This document shows positions 16,696 through 26,665 of a stretch of 64,000 nt of DNA, one piece after another. The stretch lies in assembly GCA_033763895.1 (NCBI GenBank), contig JANRJQ010000004.1:124001-188000 (forward strand). Reading direction: 5' to 3'. This DNA is from Chloroherpetonaceae bacterium (GTDB taxonomy: Bacteria > Bacteroidota > Chlorobiia > Chlorobiales > Thermochlorobacteraceae). Position 1 is the stretch's first letter, and every line of letters starts with the position of its first letter. The notes below the pieces were generated by a model, which was given only the letters and a program-made list of their open reading frames with translations, was not told the origin of the DNA and searched no databases. Both the position numbers and the translations under genes were made by a program.

Positions 16696-17658
16696 TTAAT
16701 GGGTTGATTTGGCAGCTTTTTCTAAACGGTCCATCAATGCCAAACCAATACCATTTGAAGAAATTCTTTCGCAATAAATAGTTTTTACGCCAAGTTCATC
16801 ACATTCACGAAAAAAGTGAAAAAGGCTTGAGGCGTATTCTTTTTGATTATTGCAAATCCGCTTTGCCATCAACCCAATAAGCCCAAAGTCACTATTGAAA
16901 TCATGAAGTCCGATATAGGCTGAATTCGATAAGGGCTGAATTTCTGAGGTATCGTGAACAAGAATGATTCTTGCATTTGGAGCATAATGACGGTATTTCA
17001 TGCCCGGGCTTTTTGGTGCTTCCGTTTTCGACGGTTTGTAGATCTGAATATCGGAGACAACGTGTTGCAATTCTTCCAAGGAAATAGCACCGCTCCGAAG
17101 TAACAAAGGGGTGTGAGTAGAACAATCGATGATTGTGGATTCCAAACCGTGTAGCGTCGGTTCTCCTTTCAGAATACAGCTGATTTTTCCATTCAGATCT
17201 TTTAGTGCGGCCTCCCAAGTTGTCGCACTTGGCTTGCCAGAGAGATTGGCTGATGGTGCGGCGATTGCCACCCCACATTCTTTAAGAAAATCATGCGCGA
17301 GTGGGTTAGAAGGCATACGAATACCGATGGTTGGTAGGCCAGCCGAGACAACATCTGGAACATATTTACTCTTTGGTAATACAATCGTCAGTGGGCCCGG
17401 GAAAAACTGTTCAATTAATTTTTCAGCAGATGGTGTTATTTTTTTTACCAAAAGATCTAACTCTGAAAAATGTGAAAAATGTGCAATGAGCGGATTATCG
17501 CTCGGCCGACCTTTGACTAAAAAAATTTTTTCAACCGCTCGGGGTTCAAATAGATTCGCACCTAACCCAAATACAGTTTCTGTTGGGAAAGCAACCAATT
17601 CATTTTTTGAGATAAACTGTGCTGCTACCTTTGGGGAACGGGTCAGTTTAGTTTCCAT
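16696..17658 (-). CDS. tsaC: Threonylcarbamoyl-AMP synthase, long Sua5 form
   Basis: Makes threonylcarbamoyl-AMP from Thr, bicarbonate and ATP for the t6A37 modification of ANN-reading tRNAs. The YrdC domain (about 10-200) shows FPTETVFGLGAN, KGRPSDNPLIAH, and APSANLSGKPSAT. A linker with SPGMKYRHYAP leads into a C-terminal Sua5 domain (about 230-315), so this is the 320-residue two-domain form rather than short TsaC. The linker motif is the one that closes over the active site in Sua5. It lies 238 bp after prfA; that gap shows no feature I can name. Confidence 0.93.
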   Translation of the reverse strand: METKLTRSPKVAAQFISKNELVAFPTETVFGLGANLFEPRAVEKIFLVKGRPSDNPLIAHFSHFSELDLLVKKITPSAEKLIEQFFPGPLTIVLPKSKYVPDVVSAGLPTIGIRMPSNPLAHDFLKECGVAIAAPSANLSGKPSATTWEAALKDLNGKISCILKGEPTLHGLESTIIDCSTHTPLLLRSGAISLEELQHVVSDIQIYKPSKTEAPKSPGMKYRHYAPNARIILVHDTSEIQPLSNSAYIGLHDFNSDFGLIGLMAKRICNNQKEYASSLFHFFRECDELGVKTIYCERISSNGIGLALMDRLEKAAKSTH

Positions 17659-17896
17659 TTCTTGATTGTTTCATACACCATTGAATTCAGATTTTTGAAT
17701 GCTAGTGCACCACCTTTGGGTTAAGTAATCGTTTATTCTTACTTCTGAACTAATAGCTAAAACACCCATTCGAGATAAAAGATTGAGGGTTGAATCGGTG
17801 GATGGGATAATACTTGATTCTTTCAACCTACGATTTTATCAACACTTACAGTAAGGATTCGACCAATCCGTCTGTTACGCAATCTTTGCGCTCGGC

Positions 17897-18970
17897 TTAA
17901 ACGCTTTGGGCATTCAGCCTTTCGGTTTGGTCATGAACTTGCAGTGCTTCGATTATTTCGCCAAGGTCGCCATCTAAAACTTGCTGTAATGCATGTGTTG
18001 TAAAGCTGATGCGATGATCGGTGATTCTTGATTGGGGGAAGTTATAGGTACGTATTTTTGCACTTCGATCTCCTGTAGAAACCAAGGAACGGCGTAAATC
18101 TTCACGCTCTTTGCGTTGATTTTCAAGTTGAATATCATACAGTTTAGCACGAAGCATCTTCATTGCCCGTTCGCGATTTTGCAATTGAGATCGCTCTTCT
18201 TGACATGCCACAATTATACCGGAAGGAACATGTGTGATTCGAACGGCAGTTTCAACTTTATTGACATTTTGTCCGCCCTTTCCTCCACTCCGATAAGTAT
18301 CGATTTGAAGATCATCTCGGCGAATCTCAACATCGACTTCTTCCGCTTCAGGTAGCACCGCAACCGTTGCTGCTGAGGTATGAATTCTGCCTTGCGTTTC
18401 TGTTGCAGGAACTCTTTGAACCCGATGCACGCCTGATTCAAATTTCATTGTACCGTACACATCCTTTCCGCTCATTTCGCAAATAACTTCCTTAAATCCA
18501 CCCAATGCGGGAACATCATTAAAATCAAGTACTGAAAATTTCCACCCCATTCGTTCAGCAAACCGTTGATACATTCGAAGCAAATCTCCGGCAAATATGG
18601 ATGCTTCATCGCCTCCTGTTCCTGCACGAATTTCAAGAATAATGTTTCGCTCATCAGTTTCATCTTTCGGAAGCAATAGAATTTTCAAAGCATCTTCTGC
18701 CTTAGGGAGCGTTTCAGCCAAGGCATCATATTCAGCTTGCGCAAGGGCTTTCATTTCGGGGTCGCTTTCAGCATAGAGCATTTCTTTGGCTCCGGCAAAG
18801 TCTTTCTTTTTTCGGCTGTAATCCAAATAAGCTTCAACGATGGGGCGAAGGTTACTGTATTCTTTATTGAGCGCTCGGAATTTATCCTGATTTGAAATAA
18901 CCTCAGGATCTGCAATTTCCTTTTCGATTTGGTAATAGCGTTCTTTGATTTCTTCGAGTCTATCAAACAT
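17897..18970 (-). CDS. prfA: Peptide chain release factor 1
   Basis: Class I release factor for UAA/UAG, 357 residues, full length. The GGQ loop is in [13 protein letters not shown] (about 226-238), and the codon-recognition tripeptide is PAT within [16 protein letters not shown] (about 186), which marks RF1 rather than RF2. The N-terminal helical domain and domain 2 core ([10 protein letters not shown]) are intact. It starts 2 bp after the stop of the GT39 gene, so it is co-transcribed. The usual neighbour prmC, which methylates the GGQ Gln, is not nearby. Confidence 0.97.
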   Translation of the reverse strand: MFDRLEEIKERYYQIEKEIADPEVISNQDKFRALNKEYSNLRPIVEAYLDYSRKKKDFAGAKEMLYAESDPEMKALAQAEYDALAETLPKAEDALKILLLPKDETDERNIILEIRAGTGGDEASIFAGDLLRMYQRFAERMGWKFSVLDFNDVPALGGFKEVICEMSGKDVYGTMKFESGVHRVQRVPATETQGRIHTSAATVAVLPEAEEVDVEIRRDDLQIDTYRSGGKGGQNVNKVETAVRITHVPSGIIVACQEERSQLQNRERAMKMLRAKLYDIQLENQRKEREDLRRSLVSTGDRSAKIRTYNFPQSRITDHRISFTTHALQQVLDGDLGEIIEALQVHDQTERLNAQSV

Positions 18971-18972
18971 AC

Positions 18973-20634
18973 TTACGGTTGAATGGAATCATTAGGAGTC
19001 AAAATTGGCTCTCGCAACAGGTAAATAAATCCACCTTCGCGATGAAGAACCTTTAAATCTGGATGCTCTGCAAGAAAGTCGTTTTGTGTGACTTTAGCCA
19101 CCACAAAAAGCGGTTTATCAATCGAGCCTTTCAAAAGCCACTCTTCGCTGTATGCGTTTACATTTTTTGGCAGTTTCTTTTGAGTATAAAAATATGGTGC
19201 GTACGATTTAAACGCCGAAAGCACATAAACATCTTCATTGGCTTTGCTTTGGTAAAATCGAATTGGACCGGCTTGGGTGAATTCCTCAATCTTTGGAGCG
19301 AGCACAAGTGTAAAGAGATGAATCGTAATCATTGTGGCTCCAAAAAGCACAAGAAGACCGTTCACAATTTTTTCATTTCTAATGAGCAAAACAGTTAGTA
19401 AAATTGCACCTCCATAAAGCGCACCAACAGCCCACTCCCAACCCGACCACAGCACAGGTGTAGTTAATGCTGCTTTGGTGAGCTTATCTTTGAATAGTGG
19501 AATAATTTTCTCTGTATCATACAACACGACGGGGAAAAGTGTTAGAAGCAACGCAACAAGTCCACCAAAAAATGCTAAAGCGAGCGTTGCATTCGGTTTC
19601 CACATCGCCACGCCCTGATCAATTTTATAGAGGTAATATGCGGCAAGAAAAGTGATTGAAAAGTAACAAAGCGAAGAATAATGCACAATTTTTGTTGTAG
19701 CCAAAGAAACAGCCACAAAAGGAACCCATAAAAAAATATGCATCCATTTAAAGAATCTGGCTTCATTTTCTGAGTTATTTCCAGCCATTTTGTGTGACGC
19801 AATGGCAAGGAACGAAGAAGGGAAAACCCCAAAAAGCAATACAACAAAATGATAATAAAAAGGCTGCTCATGACCTGCCTCTGATTGAAAAAACAGCCTT
19901 AATTGATAGGCTATAAATTCATTAAAAAATTGGGTACCGTTATGAAGCAATTCAAGTCCATACCAAATTGAAGAAACAAGCAACGCGGTTACCCCAAAAA
20001 TAACCGTCTCGAAAAATGAAAAGGGAATGGTTTCACGCCTGTAATATGAGATGACCGAATAAACCAAGGCAACCAGCACAATCATCGCTAAACCAACAGG
20101 GCCTTTGGTCAATACCGCAAGTCCGGCAAAAACACCCGCCCAAACGAAATGAAGTAGTTTCTTTTTTTGAACTTCGCTTGCGCTAATCAAAAACAATAGA
20201 CTTGTAAAAATGAAAAGATTGAAATAAGGGTCGATAATCCCTGTTTTAAAGTAGAAATGCGGGGTCATTGAACCCATATACGCCAATGCCCAGAAGAGAC
20301 CGAATCGCTCGCTAAAAACTTTTGCACCAATGTTAAAAAGGGTTACCAAAGTGATTATCCCGCAGAGAGCATTTGGGAAACGCGCACCAAATTCATTAAC
20401 ACCAAAGATTTTCATTGAAATCACTTGCAGCCAAAAGAAGAGGGGCGGCTTCTCCCAAAAGGGATGAAAATCAACTTGAACCCGTGTATAATTTTGGGTA
20501 ACAATCATTTCTCTTGCCGATTCAGCAAAGTTGATTTCATCCCAATCAAACAGATGTACTGCTCCGAGAAAGGGAATAAAAAAAACTGCTGCAAAAATGG
20601 CAATGCCAAAGCTGATTTGAAGACGACGCGACAC
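18973..20634 (-). CDS. Family 39-type membrane glycosyltransferase (ArnT/PMT-like)
   Basis: 553-residue polytopic protein of the GT-C fold with roughly eleven predicted membrane helices. The first outer loop carries [15 protein letters not shown] (about 28-42), whose acidic pair is the likely catalytic/metal site, and the second has [12 protein letters not shown] (about 60-71). Both match the dolichyl-phosphate mannosyltransferase/ArnT group that uses polyprenyl-phosphate sugars at the outer face of the inner membrane. The acceptor could be lipid A, protein or another glycan. It lies 8 bp after yebC and 2 bp before prfA. Confidence 0.87.
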   Translation of the reverse strand: MSRRLQISFGIAIFAAVFFIPFLGAVHLFDWDEINFAESAREMIVTQNYTRVQVDFHPFWEKPPLFFWLQVISMKIFGVNEFGARFPNALCGIITLVTLFNIGAKVFSERFGLFWALAYMGSMTPHFYFKTGIIDPYFNLFIFTSLLFLISASEVQKKKLLHFVWAGVFAGLAVLTKGPVGLAMIVLVALVYSVISYYRRETIPFSFFETVIFGVTALLVSSIWYGLELLHNGTQFFNEFIAYQLRLFFQSEAGHEQPFYYHFVVLLFGVFPSSFLAIASHKMAGNNSENEARFFKWMHIFLWVPFVAVSLATTKIVHYSSLCYFSITFLAAYYLYKIDQGVAMWKPNATLALAFFGGLVALLLTLFPVVLYDTEKIIPLFKDKLTKAALTTPVLWSGWEWAVGALYGGAILLTVLLIRNEKIVNGLLVLFGATMITIHLFTLVLAPKIEEFTQAGPIRFYQSKANEDVYVLSAFKSYAPYFYTQKKLPKNVNAYSEEWLLKGSIDKPLFVVAKVTQNDFLAEHPDLKVLHREGGFIYLLREPILTPNDSIQP

Positions 20635-20642
20635 GGTAAATT

Positions 20643-21353
20643 TTATTTCATGTTATGATAAACAGCCTGAACATCATCATCATCTTCAAGTGCGTCGATT
20701 AGCGATTGCACTTCCAACTCCACCGCTTCGGAAACATCCGTTGAATTTGTGGGTAAATACTGTAGTACCGAAAGCTGAGGATGAAGTCCCTTTTCTTCCA
20801 AATGCTTTTGCATCGTTGAGAAATCAGCAAAGGTTGTATAAATCAAGATATCGTTATCCTCTACTGAAAACTCTTCAGCACCAAAGTCGATAAGCTCTAA
20901 TTCGAGGGCTTCAAGATCGGCGCCTTGAGGCGCAGCAAGCTTAAAAATGCCCTTTCGTTCAAACATAAATGCCACTGAACCGCCGGTTCCTAATGAGCCT
21001 TTATGCTTATTGAAATGCATTCGAACATTTGCAACAGTTCGCGTAGGATTATCAGTTGCAGTTTCAACCAAAATGGCAATCCCGTGAGGTCCGTAGCCTT
21101 CATAAATCAATTCTTGAAAATCACCATCTTCCTTTGAAGCCGCTTTTTTAATCGCATTTTCAACCCGATCCTTCGGCATATTGACGCTTTTTGCGTTTTG
21201 AATTGCACGCCTCAACCGCAAGTTGGAATCGGGATTGGTGCCTCCGGCTTTTACAGCCATTGAAATTTCACGGCCTATCTTTGTAAAGGCCTTCGACATT
21301 TTCGCCCAACGGGCGAACATTTTATCTTTTCTTTTCTCAAATATGCGTCCCAT
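20643..21353 (-). CDS. yebC: YebC/TACO1-family translation or transcription factor
   Basis: 236-residue YebC/PmpR family protein. The hallmark N terminus MGRIFEKRKDKMFARWAKMSK is followed by AGGTNPDSNLRLRRAIQNAK and MPKDRVENAIKKA. A YEGYGPHGIAILVE block begins domain 2. Members act as DNA-binding regulators or, as shown for TACO1 and some bacterial forms, help ribosomes through difficult peptides. The neighbour prfA, two genes down, fits a translation role, but that is inference. Confidence 0.95.
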   Translation of the reverse strand: MGRIFEKRKDKMFARWAKMSKAFTKIGREISMAVKAGGTNPDSNLRLRRAIQNAKSVNMPKDRVENAIKKAASKEDGDFQELIYEGYGPHGIAILVETATDNPTRTVANVRMHFNKHKGSLGTGGSVAFMFERKGIFKLAAPQGADLEALELELIDFGAEEFSVEDNDILIYTTFADFSTMQKHLEEKGLHPQLSVLQYLPTNSTDVSEAVELEVQSLIDALEDDDDVQAVYHNMK

Positions 21354-21389
21354 AAAAGACTCCTCTTGATGATCTCGGAAAATTAAATC

Positions 21390-21866
21390 TTATTTTCTTT
21401 CCGAAGTTTGTAAAAGTGATGAATGATATGTGTATTCATCGTCTGCAATAAAGGCCGAGTTATCGACAAACACTCTTGTCGGCACACCGGTATTTCGATC
21501 ATAGGCAATTTCGAATCTCGCCACGGCTTGCTGTGTTTCAAGCCACTCACAAAGCGAGAGTAATTGTTCAACTGTTTGAAAATCTTGAAAAGGCGGGTTT
21601 AGTGGCAATTCAGTTGACAAATTTACTACACTTGTAATCGACCCATTTTCGACTCGAATTCGATAAACAACCCCAAAATTAACGCAGAAACACTCTTTAC
21701 GTTGTGTCAACTGATAATTACTCAAGTTCATCGATTCCCACTTCGATTTTGCTTCGAGATAGTTCATTGTTGTTACCAAAGGAATCTCTTCCTTACAACC
21801 GAATTGAACCATCAAGAAACAAAACAACATCGTCAATAGACCGGCTTTGTTCACCTGACTACCCAT
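21390..21866 (-). CDS. Lipoprotein resembling the DUF6174 family
   Basis: 158-residue lipoprotein. The ATG at 21866 overlaps the ETF-QO stop by 8 bp (ATGGGTAG), which suggests translational coupling. The signal peptide ends in VQFGC with Cys24. The mature domain has NYLEAKSKWESMNLSNYQLT, then CFCVNFGVVYRIRVENGSI, and near the end FEIAYDRNTGVPTRVFVD. This resembles the DUF6174 pattern of small periplasmic lipoproteins of unknown function. Its link to the electron-transfer gene may be only positional. Confidence 0.75.
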   Translation of the reverse strand: MGSQVNKAGLLTMLFCFLMVQFGCKEEIPLVTTMNYLEAKSKWESMNLSNYQLTQRKECFCVNFGVVYRIRVENGSITSVVNLSTELPLNPPFQDFQTVEQLLSLCEWLETQQAVARFEIAYDRNTGVPTRVFVDNSAFIADDEYTYHSSLLQTSERK

Positions 21867-23595
21867 TGGTATAAATTGGTCCGCCACCGCCTTCAGGTAC
21901 TTTCCAAGTAATGACTTGATAGGGATCAGCGATGTCACAAGTTTTACAATGAACGCAATTCGAAGCATTGATTTGTAATTTTTTTGCACCCGAAAGTTCA
22001 TTAATCACAACCATTTCATAAACCGCCGCCGGGCAAAAATGTTGACACGGATTTCCATATTCTACCGTGCACTTGGTATTGCAAATATCTGCAATAATTT
22101 CGGGCTTGATGTATAAATGACAGGGCTGATTTTCTTCGTGTGTGGTTTTTGATTCATAAACATCATTCAGTTTGTCAAAGGTCAATTTACCATCATATTT
22201 GAATCCAGCCTTTTCGTTACGTATTCGCTCGCGTTGCAACCGGCCCAAGCGTTGCATTCGGGTATAATCTTCGCTTGAAGTGAGTCTCTCTTTGAAAATT
22301 TTTCCACCAAAAAGAAGTTGTGTCCCGGCGCGGAGCAATCCAATGTAAAGCCCTTGATCGAATGCTTGTCTGAAATTTCGTGATGCAAAGAGTTCATTTT
22401 TTGCCCACGATGCTTCAAATTTCGTTTCATAACTCTTGAGCGACTCAGCAGAAAAGTCGTTTTTAAGGAGAGCTTCAAAGATGGACTCCGCTGCAAGCAT
22501 TCCTGATTTCATTGAGAGATGAATGCCTTTTAGGCGCATCATATTTAAGAAGCCGCCGCTTTCGCCGGTTAAAAGAAAACCATCGCCATAGAGCTTTGGC
22601 ATTGCATAGTAACCACCGCCGGAAATCGTTTTTGCACCATAACCAACCATTTTTCCTTCGGTCAAAAGGTTTTTTACAAAAGGATGGGTTTTGAATTTTT
22701 GAAGATAGAAGTGCGGATCATTCCCTGCACTTTCGGAATCGAGGGCGGTGACAAAACCAACCGATAAGGTGGTATCACTTATGGCATAAATCCAACTTCC
22801 ACCATAAACACTTGTAGGTAGAGGAAATCCAAATGAGTGATAGACGGTTCCTTTTTTTATTCTTCCCGCAGGAATTTCCCAAATCTCCTTCACTCCGGTT
22901 TCGTAAGATTGTGGATTTTTTCCACTATCAAGTCCCAACCGCCGAACGAGAGCCTTTGTTAGAGAACCTCGTGGCCCTTCGCCCAATACGGTAACTTTGG
23001 CGTTGATATTGACACCCGGTTCAAAATTTTCTTTTTGTTTCCCGTTTTTATCAATTCCGCGGTCTCCGGTTTGAACCCCAATCACCTTCTTTGACCCTTT
23101 TCCACCATCATAACGCATTTCTGCGCCCGGAAAACCTGTAAAGATGTTGATTCCCTTTTTTTCAGCAATAGTGCCAAGCCACTCCCCAAACTTATTCAGC
23201 GAAATGATGTATTTACCGTGATTTTTTAGCGGTGCAGGGGTATAGGGCAATGAGAAATTTCCCTTATCAGTGAGGAACATCACCTTTTCATTTGTGACTT
23301 CCGATTCAATCGGGCATCCTTGGGCTTGAAAATCCGGTATAAGCTCTTTTAATGCAATCGGGTCAAGCACGGCACCTGATAGAAGATGATCGCCAACACG
23401 AGCACCTTTTTCAATGATGCCAATTTGCGGCTCAATGCGCTTCTCCGGATTGGCTTGATTATGCTGATCAATAAGGTTTTGCAAGTGAATGGCTGCCGAG
23501 AGATTGGCAGGGCCAGCCCCTACAAAGAGCACATCCAAATCGATGACTTCCCTTATTACTTCTTTTTCGTTAAGATTCGTGCTTTCGATTGACAT
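21859..23595 (-). CDS. Electron transfer flavoprotein-quinone oxidoreductase
   Basis: Membrane-associated flavoprotein that passes electrons from reduced ETF to the quinone pool. The N-terminal FAD site is VLFVGAGPANLSAAIHL (about 24-40), followed by GARVGDHLLSGAVLDP. GEGPRGSL and the GYGAKTISGGGYYAMPKL region are typical of ETF-QO. The C-terminal ferredoxin-like domain has CTVEYGNPCQHFCPAAVY and NCVHCKTCDI (4Fe-4S ligands), ending in PEGGGGPIYTNG as in canonical ETF-QO. The ATG at 23595 (MSIESTNLNE) is preferred over one 60 bp upstream. The partner etfAB genes are not in the window. Confidence 0.94.
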   Translation of the reverse strand: MSIESTNLNEKEVIREVIDLDVLFVGAGPANLSAAIHLQNLIDQHNQANPEKRIEPQIGIIEKGARVGDHLLSGAVLDPIALKELIPDFQAQGCPIESEVTNEKVMFLTDKGNFSLPYTPAPLKNHGKYIISLNKFGEWLGTIAEKKGINIFTGFPGAEMRYDGGKGSKKVIGVQTGDRGIDKNGKQKENFEPGVNINAKVTVLGEGPRGSLTKALVRRLGLDSGKNPQSYETGVKEIWEIPAGRIKKGTVYHSFGFPLPTSVYGGSWIYAISDTTLSVGFVTALDSESAGNDPHFYLQKFKTHPFVKNLLTEGKMVGYGAKTISGGGYYAMPKLYGDGFLLTGESGGFLNMMRLKGIHLSMKSGMLAAESIFEALLKNDFSAESLKSYETKFEASWAKNELFASRNFRQAFDQGLYIGLLRAGTQLLFGGKIFKERLTSSEDYTRMQRLGRLQRERIRNEKAGFKYDGKLTFDKLNDVYESKTTHEENQPCHLYIKPEIIADICNTKCTVEYGNPCQHFCPAAVYEMVVINELSGAKKLQINASNCVHCKTCDIADPYQVITWKVPEGGGGPIYTNG

Positions 23596-23812
23596 TGGTT
23601 CCAAAAATGACGAGCAACTGTTCTCGATTAATTTTAAAATGATTTTAAGCGGCAAATATACAGCCGTTTTTAAGAATGCGAAGCCCGATTATTTCTGTTT
23701 AATGAAGAATTTCTCTAAAGAGTCATTTTTCCTTTTCTGTTTCACCCTTCTCACATAACTTTACAAATTATTCAATTGAGTTTTCCGCTTAATATTTGTC
23801 AAAAATTAATCA

Positions 23813-24466
23813 ATGATTACGCGTTACGGGTATGGCACAATCGGAGTTGTTATCGTTTTTGCCATTGTTTTAGCTACTCTAGGTCATTTTATACAAGATT
23901 CAGTGCCAATTCTGGCTTATTTATTTTTAGGGATGGGGATTTTTAGCGTACTTTTTGCGCTCCAATTTTTCCGCGATCCCGAACGAACCCCAAAAGAAAC
24001 CCGCAATGTCGTCATCTCACCTGCCGATGGAAAAGTGGTTTTAGTTCAAGAGGTCGAGCATCACCCTTATTTTAACGGTAAAGCCAAAATGGTGTGTATT
24101 TTTATGTCGCCAATCAATGTGCATGTAAACCGAAATCCGATTTCAGGGAAAATCAATCACATGAAGTACATCGAAGGGGAATTTATTGCCGCCTTTGACC
24201 ACACATCTGGGGAAAAAAATGAGCGAACTGAAATCGGAATCGAAAACGACCGAATAAAAGTTTTCTTTAAACAAATCTCAGGCTTCGTTGCTCGCCGCAT
24301 TGTTTGTGATTTAAGTGTTGGAGATGATGTAATGATTGGCGAGCGATTTGGGATGATTCGCTTTGGAAGCAGAGTCGATATGTTTTTACCTCCAGAGGTT
24401 TCGATTGAAGTCAAATTAGGCCAACACGCAAGTGCCGGAGAAACAATTATTGCCCGTTACGCTTAA
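23813..24466 (+). CDS. psd: Phosphatidylserine decarboxylase proenzyme, short type
   Basis: Pyruvoyl enzyme that forms phosphatidylethanolamine from phosphatidylserine. The 217-residue form has two N-terminal membrane helices (about 8-47) and the core block ISPADGKVV. Cleavage is expected at the Gly-Ser in RFGSRVD (Ser186), which yields the pyruvoyl alpha subunit. NVHVNRNPISG is also diagnostic. This is the short type A enzyme common in Bacteroidota. It opens a tight four-gene set with the nitrilase 4 bp downstream. No phosphatidylserine synthase (pssA) is adjacent. Confidence 0.94.
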   Translation: MITRYGYGTIGVVIVFAIVLATLGHFIQDSVPILAYLFLGMGIFSVLFALQFFRDPERTPKETRNVVISPADGKVVLVQEVEHHPYFNGKAKMVCIFMSPINVHVNRNPISGKINHMKYIEGEFIAAFDHTSGEKNERTEIGIENDRIKVFFKQISGFVARRIVCDLSVGDDVMIGERFGMIRFGSRVDMFLPPEVSIEVKLGQHASAGETIIARYA

Positions 24467-24470
24467 ACCG

Positions 24471-25331
24471 ATGAAAACAAAAATCAGGGTTTGCCAAACC
24501 GATTGCACACTCGCAAACTTTCAAGAGAACCTTGAACGGCATTTGGTCTTAATTGAACAGGCAATTGCAGAAGGAATTGAGTTTATTGTATTTCCGGAGC
24601 TTTCACTTAGTGGATACAATGTTCAGGATGCCGCTCAAGATATTGCTCTTCCAATTTCAGATGAAAAATTTGACCCGCTTCGCAAAGCAAGTCATCAAAT
24701 ATCCATTCTTTGCGGTGGAATCGAACTCTCAGAACATTATGGGGTTTATAACTCAGCCTTCTTTTTTGAGGATGGAAAATCTGAAACAGTACATCGTAAA
24801 ATTTATCTTCCTACTTATGGCATGTTTGAAGAGTTAAGGTACTTTTCTGCCGGAAAGCAAGTTCAGCCTTTTCACTCAAAACGATTAGGAAAAATAGGTG
24901 TTGCAATATGCGAAGATAATTGGCATGTCAGTGTGCCTTATCTGCTTGCGGCGCAAGGGATAAAAGTTCTTTTCATGATGGTTGCAAGCCCTTTGCGAAT
25001 TGATATGCGAAGCGGAGAGTTACGAATTGCAGAAACTTGGCAAATGATGGCTAGAACTTACGCGACTCTTTTCAGCATGTTTACAGTTTTTGCAAATCGG
25101 ATTGGAAACGAAGATGGTCTCTCCTATTGGGGCGGCTCTGAAGTCATTTCACCCGATGGAGAAACTCTTGCTAAAGCGCCGAACTTTCAATCGACACACA
25201 TTGATGCATTTATTGATTTCGCTATGGTTAAACGCGCAAGGCTTCGCTCTTCTCACTTTTTGGATGAAGATTTTAGCTTCTGCCGAGATGAACTCAACCG
25301 AATCATTGATCAAAAAACTCATTTAGGATGA
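24471..25331 (+). CDS. Carbon-nitrogen hydrolase (nitrilase superfamily)
   Basis: 286-residue cytoplasmic amidohydrolase with a complete Glu-Lys-Cys triad: FPELSLSGY (Glu43), VHRKIYLP (Lys about 110) and GVAICEDNWH (Cys about 147). The SLSGY and YLPTYGMFEE features resemble the glutaminase half of NAD synthetase, but no synthetase domain follows. It may therefore be a stand-alone amidase, or supply ammonia to a separate NadE. The ATG at 24471 is chosen over an overlapping ATG at 24432. Its stop overlaps the gmhA start by 4 bp (ATGA). Confidence 0.88.
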   Translation: MKTKIRVCQTDCTLANFQENLERHLVLIEQAIAEGIEFIVFPELSLSGYNVQDAAQDIALPISDEKFDPLRKASHQISILCGGIELSEHYGVYNSAFFFEDGKSETVHRKIYLPTYGMFEELRYFSAGKQVQPFHSKRLGKIGVAICEDNWHVSVPYLLAAQGIKVLFMMVASPLRIDMRSGELRIAETWQMMARTYATLFSMFTVFANRIGNEDGLSYWGGSEVISPDGETLAKAPNFQSTHIDAFIDFAMVKRARLRSSHFLDEDFSFCRDELNRIIDQKTHLG

Positions 25332-25954
25332 CCAAAGAATTAGCTCTCAACGAAAAAGCGGAAATGCTTGCCTATGTTAAGGAAACGCTTCATTATAGTG
25401 CAGACCTGAAAAGACGCGTCGCCGAAGAATCATCGGAAGCGATTTATCAAATGGCCGTGATGATTGCCCAATGCTTTCGAAACGGCGGGAAACTGCTCGT
25501 CTGCGGGAACGGCGGGAGCGCCGCGGATTCGCAGCATATTGCAACGGAATTCACAATTCGGTATAGAAGCACTGTTAACAGACCTGCGATGCCAGCCATT
25601 GCGCTTACCACCGATAGCTCAGCGCTTACCGGTGGCGCAAATGACCTCGGTTACGATAATACCTTTGCGCGACTCGTTGAAGCGTATGGAAAAACAGGCG
25701 ATGTGTTTTTAGGTATCTCAACCAGTGGAAACAGCGAAAGCGTGATTCGCGCACTTTCTTATGCGAAATCTCACGGGCTTAAAACCCTTTCACTCTTAGG
25801 CAATACAGGCGGGAAAATGAAAGGGATGGCTGATCTTGAAATTACTGTTCCACATCAAGGCGCCGCAGATCGCATCCAAGAGTGCCATATCGCAATTGCC
25901 CATATCATTATTCAGCTTGTTGAAGAACTTTTTGGATATAAAGAGATTAAATAA
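25328..25954 (+). CDS. gmhA: Phosphoheptose isomerase
   Basis: SIS-domain isomerase that converts sedoheptulose 7-phosphate to glycero-manno-heptose 7-phosphate for LPS core. Substrate loops are LLVCGNGGSAADSQHIATEF (about 56-75) and FLGISTSGNSESV (about 123), with the metal-binding IQECHIAIAHIIIQLVEELF near the end. At 208 residues it is slightly longer than the usual ~192, with an extended N terminus. The family resemblance to DiaA is close, but the C-terminal His pair favours GmhA. It is translationally coupled to the upstream nitrilase. Confidence 0.9.
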   Translation: MTKELALNEKAEMLAYVKETLHYSADLKRRVAEESSEAIYQMAVMIAQCFRNGGKLLVCGNGGSAADSQHIATEFTIRYRSTVNRPAMPAIALTTDSSALTGGANDLGYDNTFARLVEAYGKTGDVFLGISTSGNSESVIRALSYAKSHGLKTLSLLGNTGGKMKGMADLEITVPHQGAADRIQECHIAIAHIIIQLVEELFGYKEIK

Positions 25955-25979
25955 CTCACTACGAAATCACATAATTTAT

Positions 25980-26444
25980 ATGAATACGATTGAAGGACAT
26001 CTTTCCGCTAGCGGGATGAAAATGGCGATTGTCGCTGCGCGTTGGAATGATTTTATAGGAAGCAGACTTGTTGAAGGCGCTGTCGATTGTTTTATTCGTC
26101 ACGGAGGCAAAGATGAACATCTTACGCTTGTCCGATGCCCCGGCTCCTTTGAACTTCCAATGGTGTTAAAAAAAGTAGCGGCCACCAAAAAATATGATGC
26201 CATCGTGGCAATCGGCGTTCTTATCAAAGGCGCGACCGACCACTACGATCTTATTGCTGCCGAAGCAACCAAAGGCATAGCACAGGTTTCAATGGAGTCA
26301 GGGATTCCGATTGCTTTTGGCGTACTGACCACCGATTCCATTGAACAAGCCATCGAACGCGCCGGAACAAAAGCGGGAAATAAAGGCTGGGATGCAATGG
26401 CAGCAGCAATCGAAGAGGTTGATTTGTTTAAGAAAATCGGTTAA
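25980..26444 (+). CDS. ribH: 6,7-dimethyl-8-ribityllumazine synthase
   Basis: Penultimate riboflavin enzyme, 154 residues; it usually assembles as an icosahedral or pentameric cage. Blocks are ARWNDFIGSRLVEGAVD (about 20), CPGSFELPMV (about 57), GVLIKGATDHYDLIAAEATK (catalytic His near 89) and FGVLTTDSIEQAIERAG. The ATG at 25980 gives the family length; an upstream ATG at 25836 inside gmhA is ignored. It is the last gene of psd-nitrilase-gmhA-ribH, with a terminator about 70 bp beyond. No FMN riboswitch precedes it. Confidence 0.96.
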   Translation: MNTIEGHLSASGMKMAIVAARWNDFIGSRLVEGAVDCFIRHGGKDEHLTLVRCPGSFELPMVLKKVAATKKYDAIVAIGVLIKGATDHYDLIAAEATKGIAQVSMESGIPIAFGVLTTDSIEQAIERAGTKAGNKGWDAMAAAIEEVDLFKKIG

Positions 26445-26513
26445 TCGTTGATTCAAGAATCAAACTTTTTGGAAGATATTGTTGGTGGTTTAGGCTTCAA
26501 AATACGGTGAGAC

Positions 26514-26550
26514 ACAAGCAAAAAAAATCTTTTAAAATGCTTGTTTTTTT
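26514..26550 (+). terminator. Terminator of the psd-ribH operon
   Basis: ACAAGCA (26514-26520) pairs with TGCTTGT (26538-26544) across an A/T-rich loop that can pair further, and a seven-T run follows to 26550. It lies 70 bp after the ribH stop. Confidence 0.75.
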
Positions 26551-26635
26551 GTTGCAGATATAAAAGGTTTTTTTAATTTGCTAACAGTAATTAAACATTG
26601 TGTTAAACATTAGGCAATGCCAAGCGGCACAAAAT

Positions 26636-26665
26636 TTGTAACAACGCCTGAGAACATTGTTACAA
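26636..26665. promoter_or_regulatory. Operator-like inverted repeat TTGTAACAA/TTGTTACAA
   Basis: The arms TTGTAACAA (26636-26644) and TTGTTACAA (26657-26665) are exact reverse complements, their centres are 21 bp apart (two helical turns), and each arm is itself nearly palindromic. Just upstream TTAAACATT occurs twice with a 12-bp period (26591 and 26603). This is the arrangement expected of a dimeric regulator's binding site, but the regulator is unknown. It could instead fold as an RNA hairpin. Confidence 0.4.

Noticed and set aside
17129-17665. A 178-codon open frame opposite tsaC on the plus strand
   Set aside because: It lies entirely across the well-supported tsaC/Sua5 gene and the translation shows no family pattern or signal; it is a shadow frame.
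17659-17896. Possible gene or RNA between prfA and tsaC
   Set aside because: No frame with a start and coding look, no hairpin with a T-run; I can name nothing in it.
25955-25979. FMN riboswitch before ribH
   Set aside because: The 25-bp gap after gmhA cannot hold one, and no RFN-like sequence is seen.
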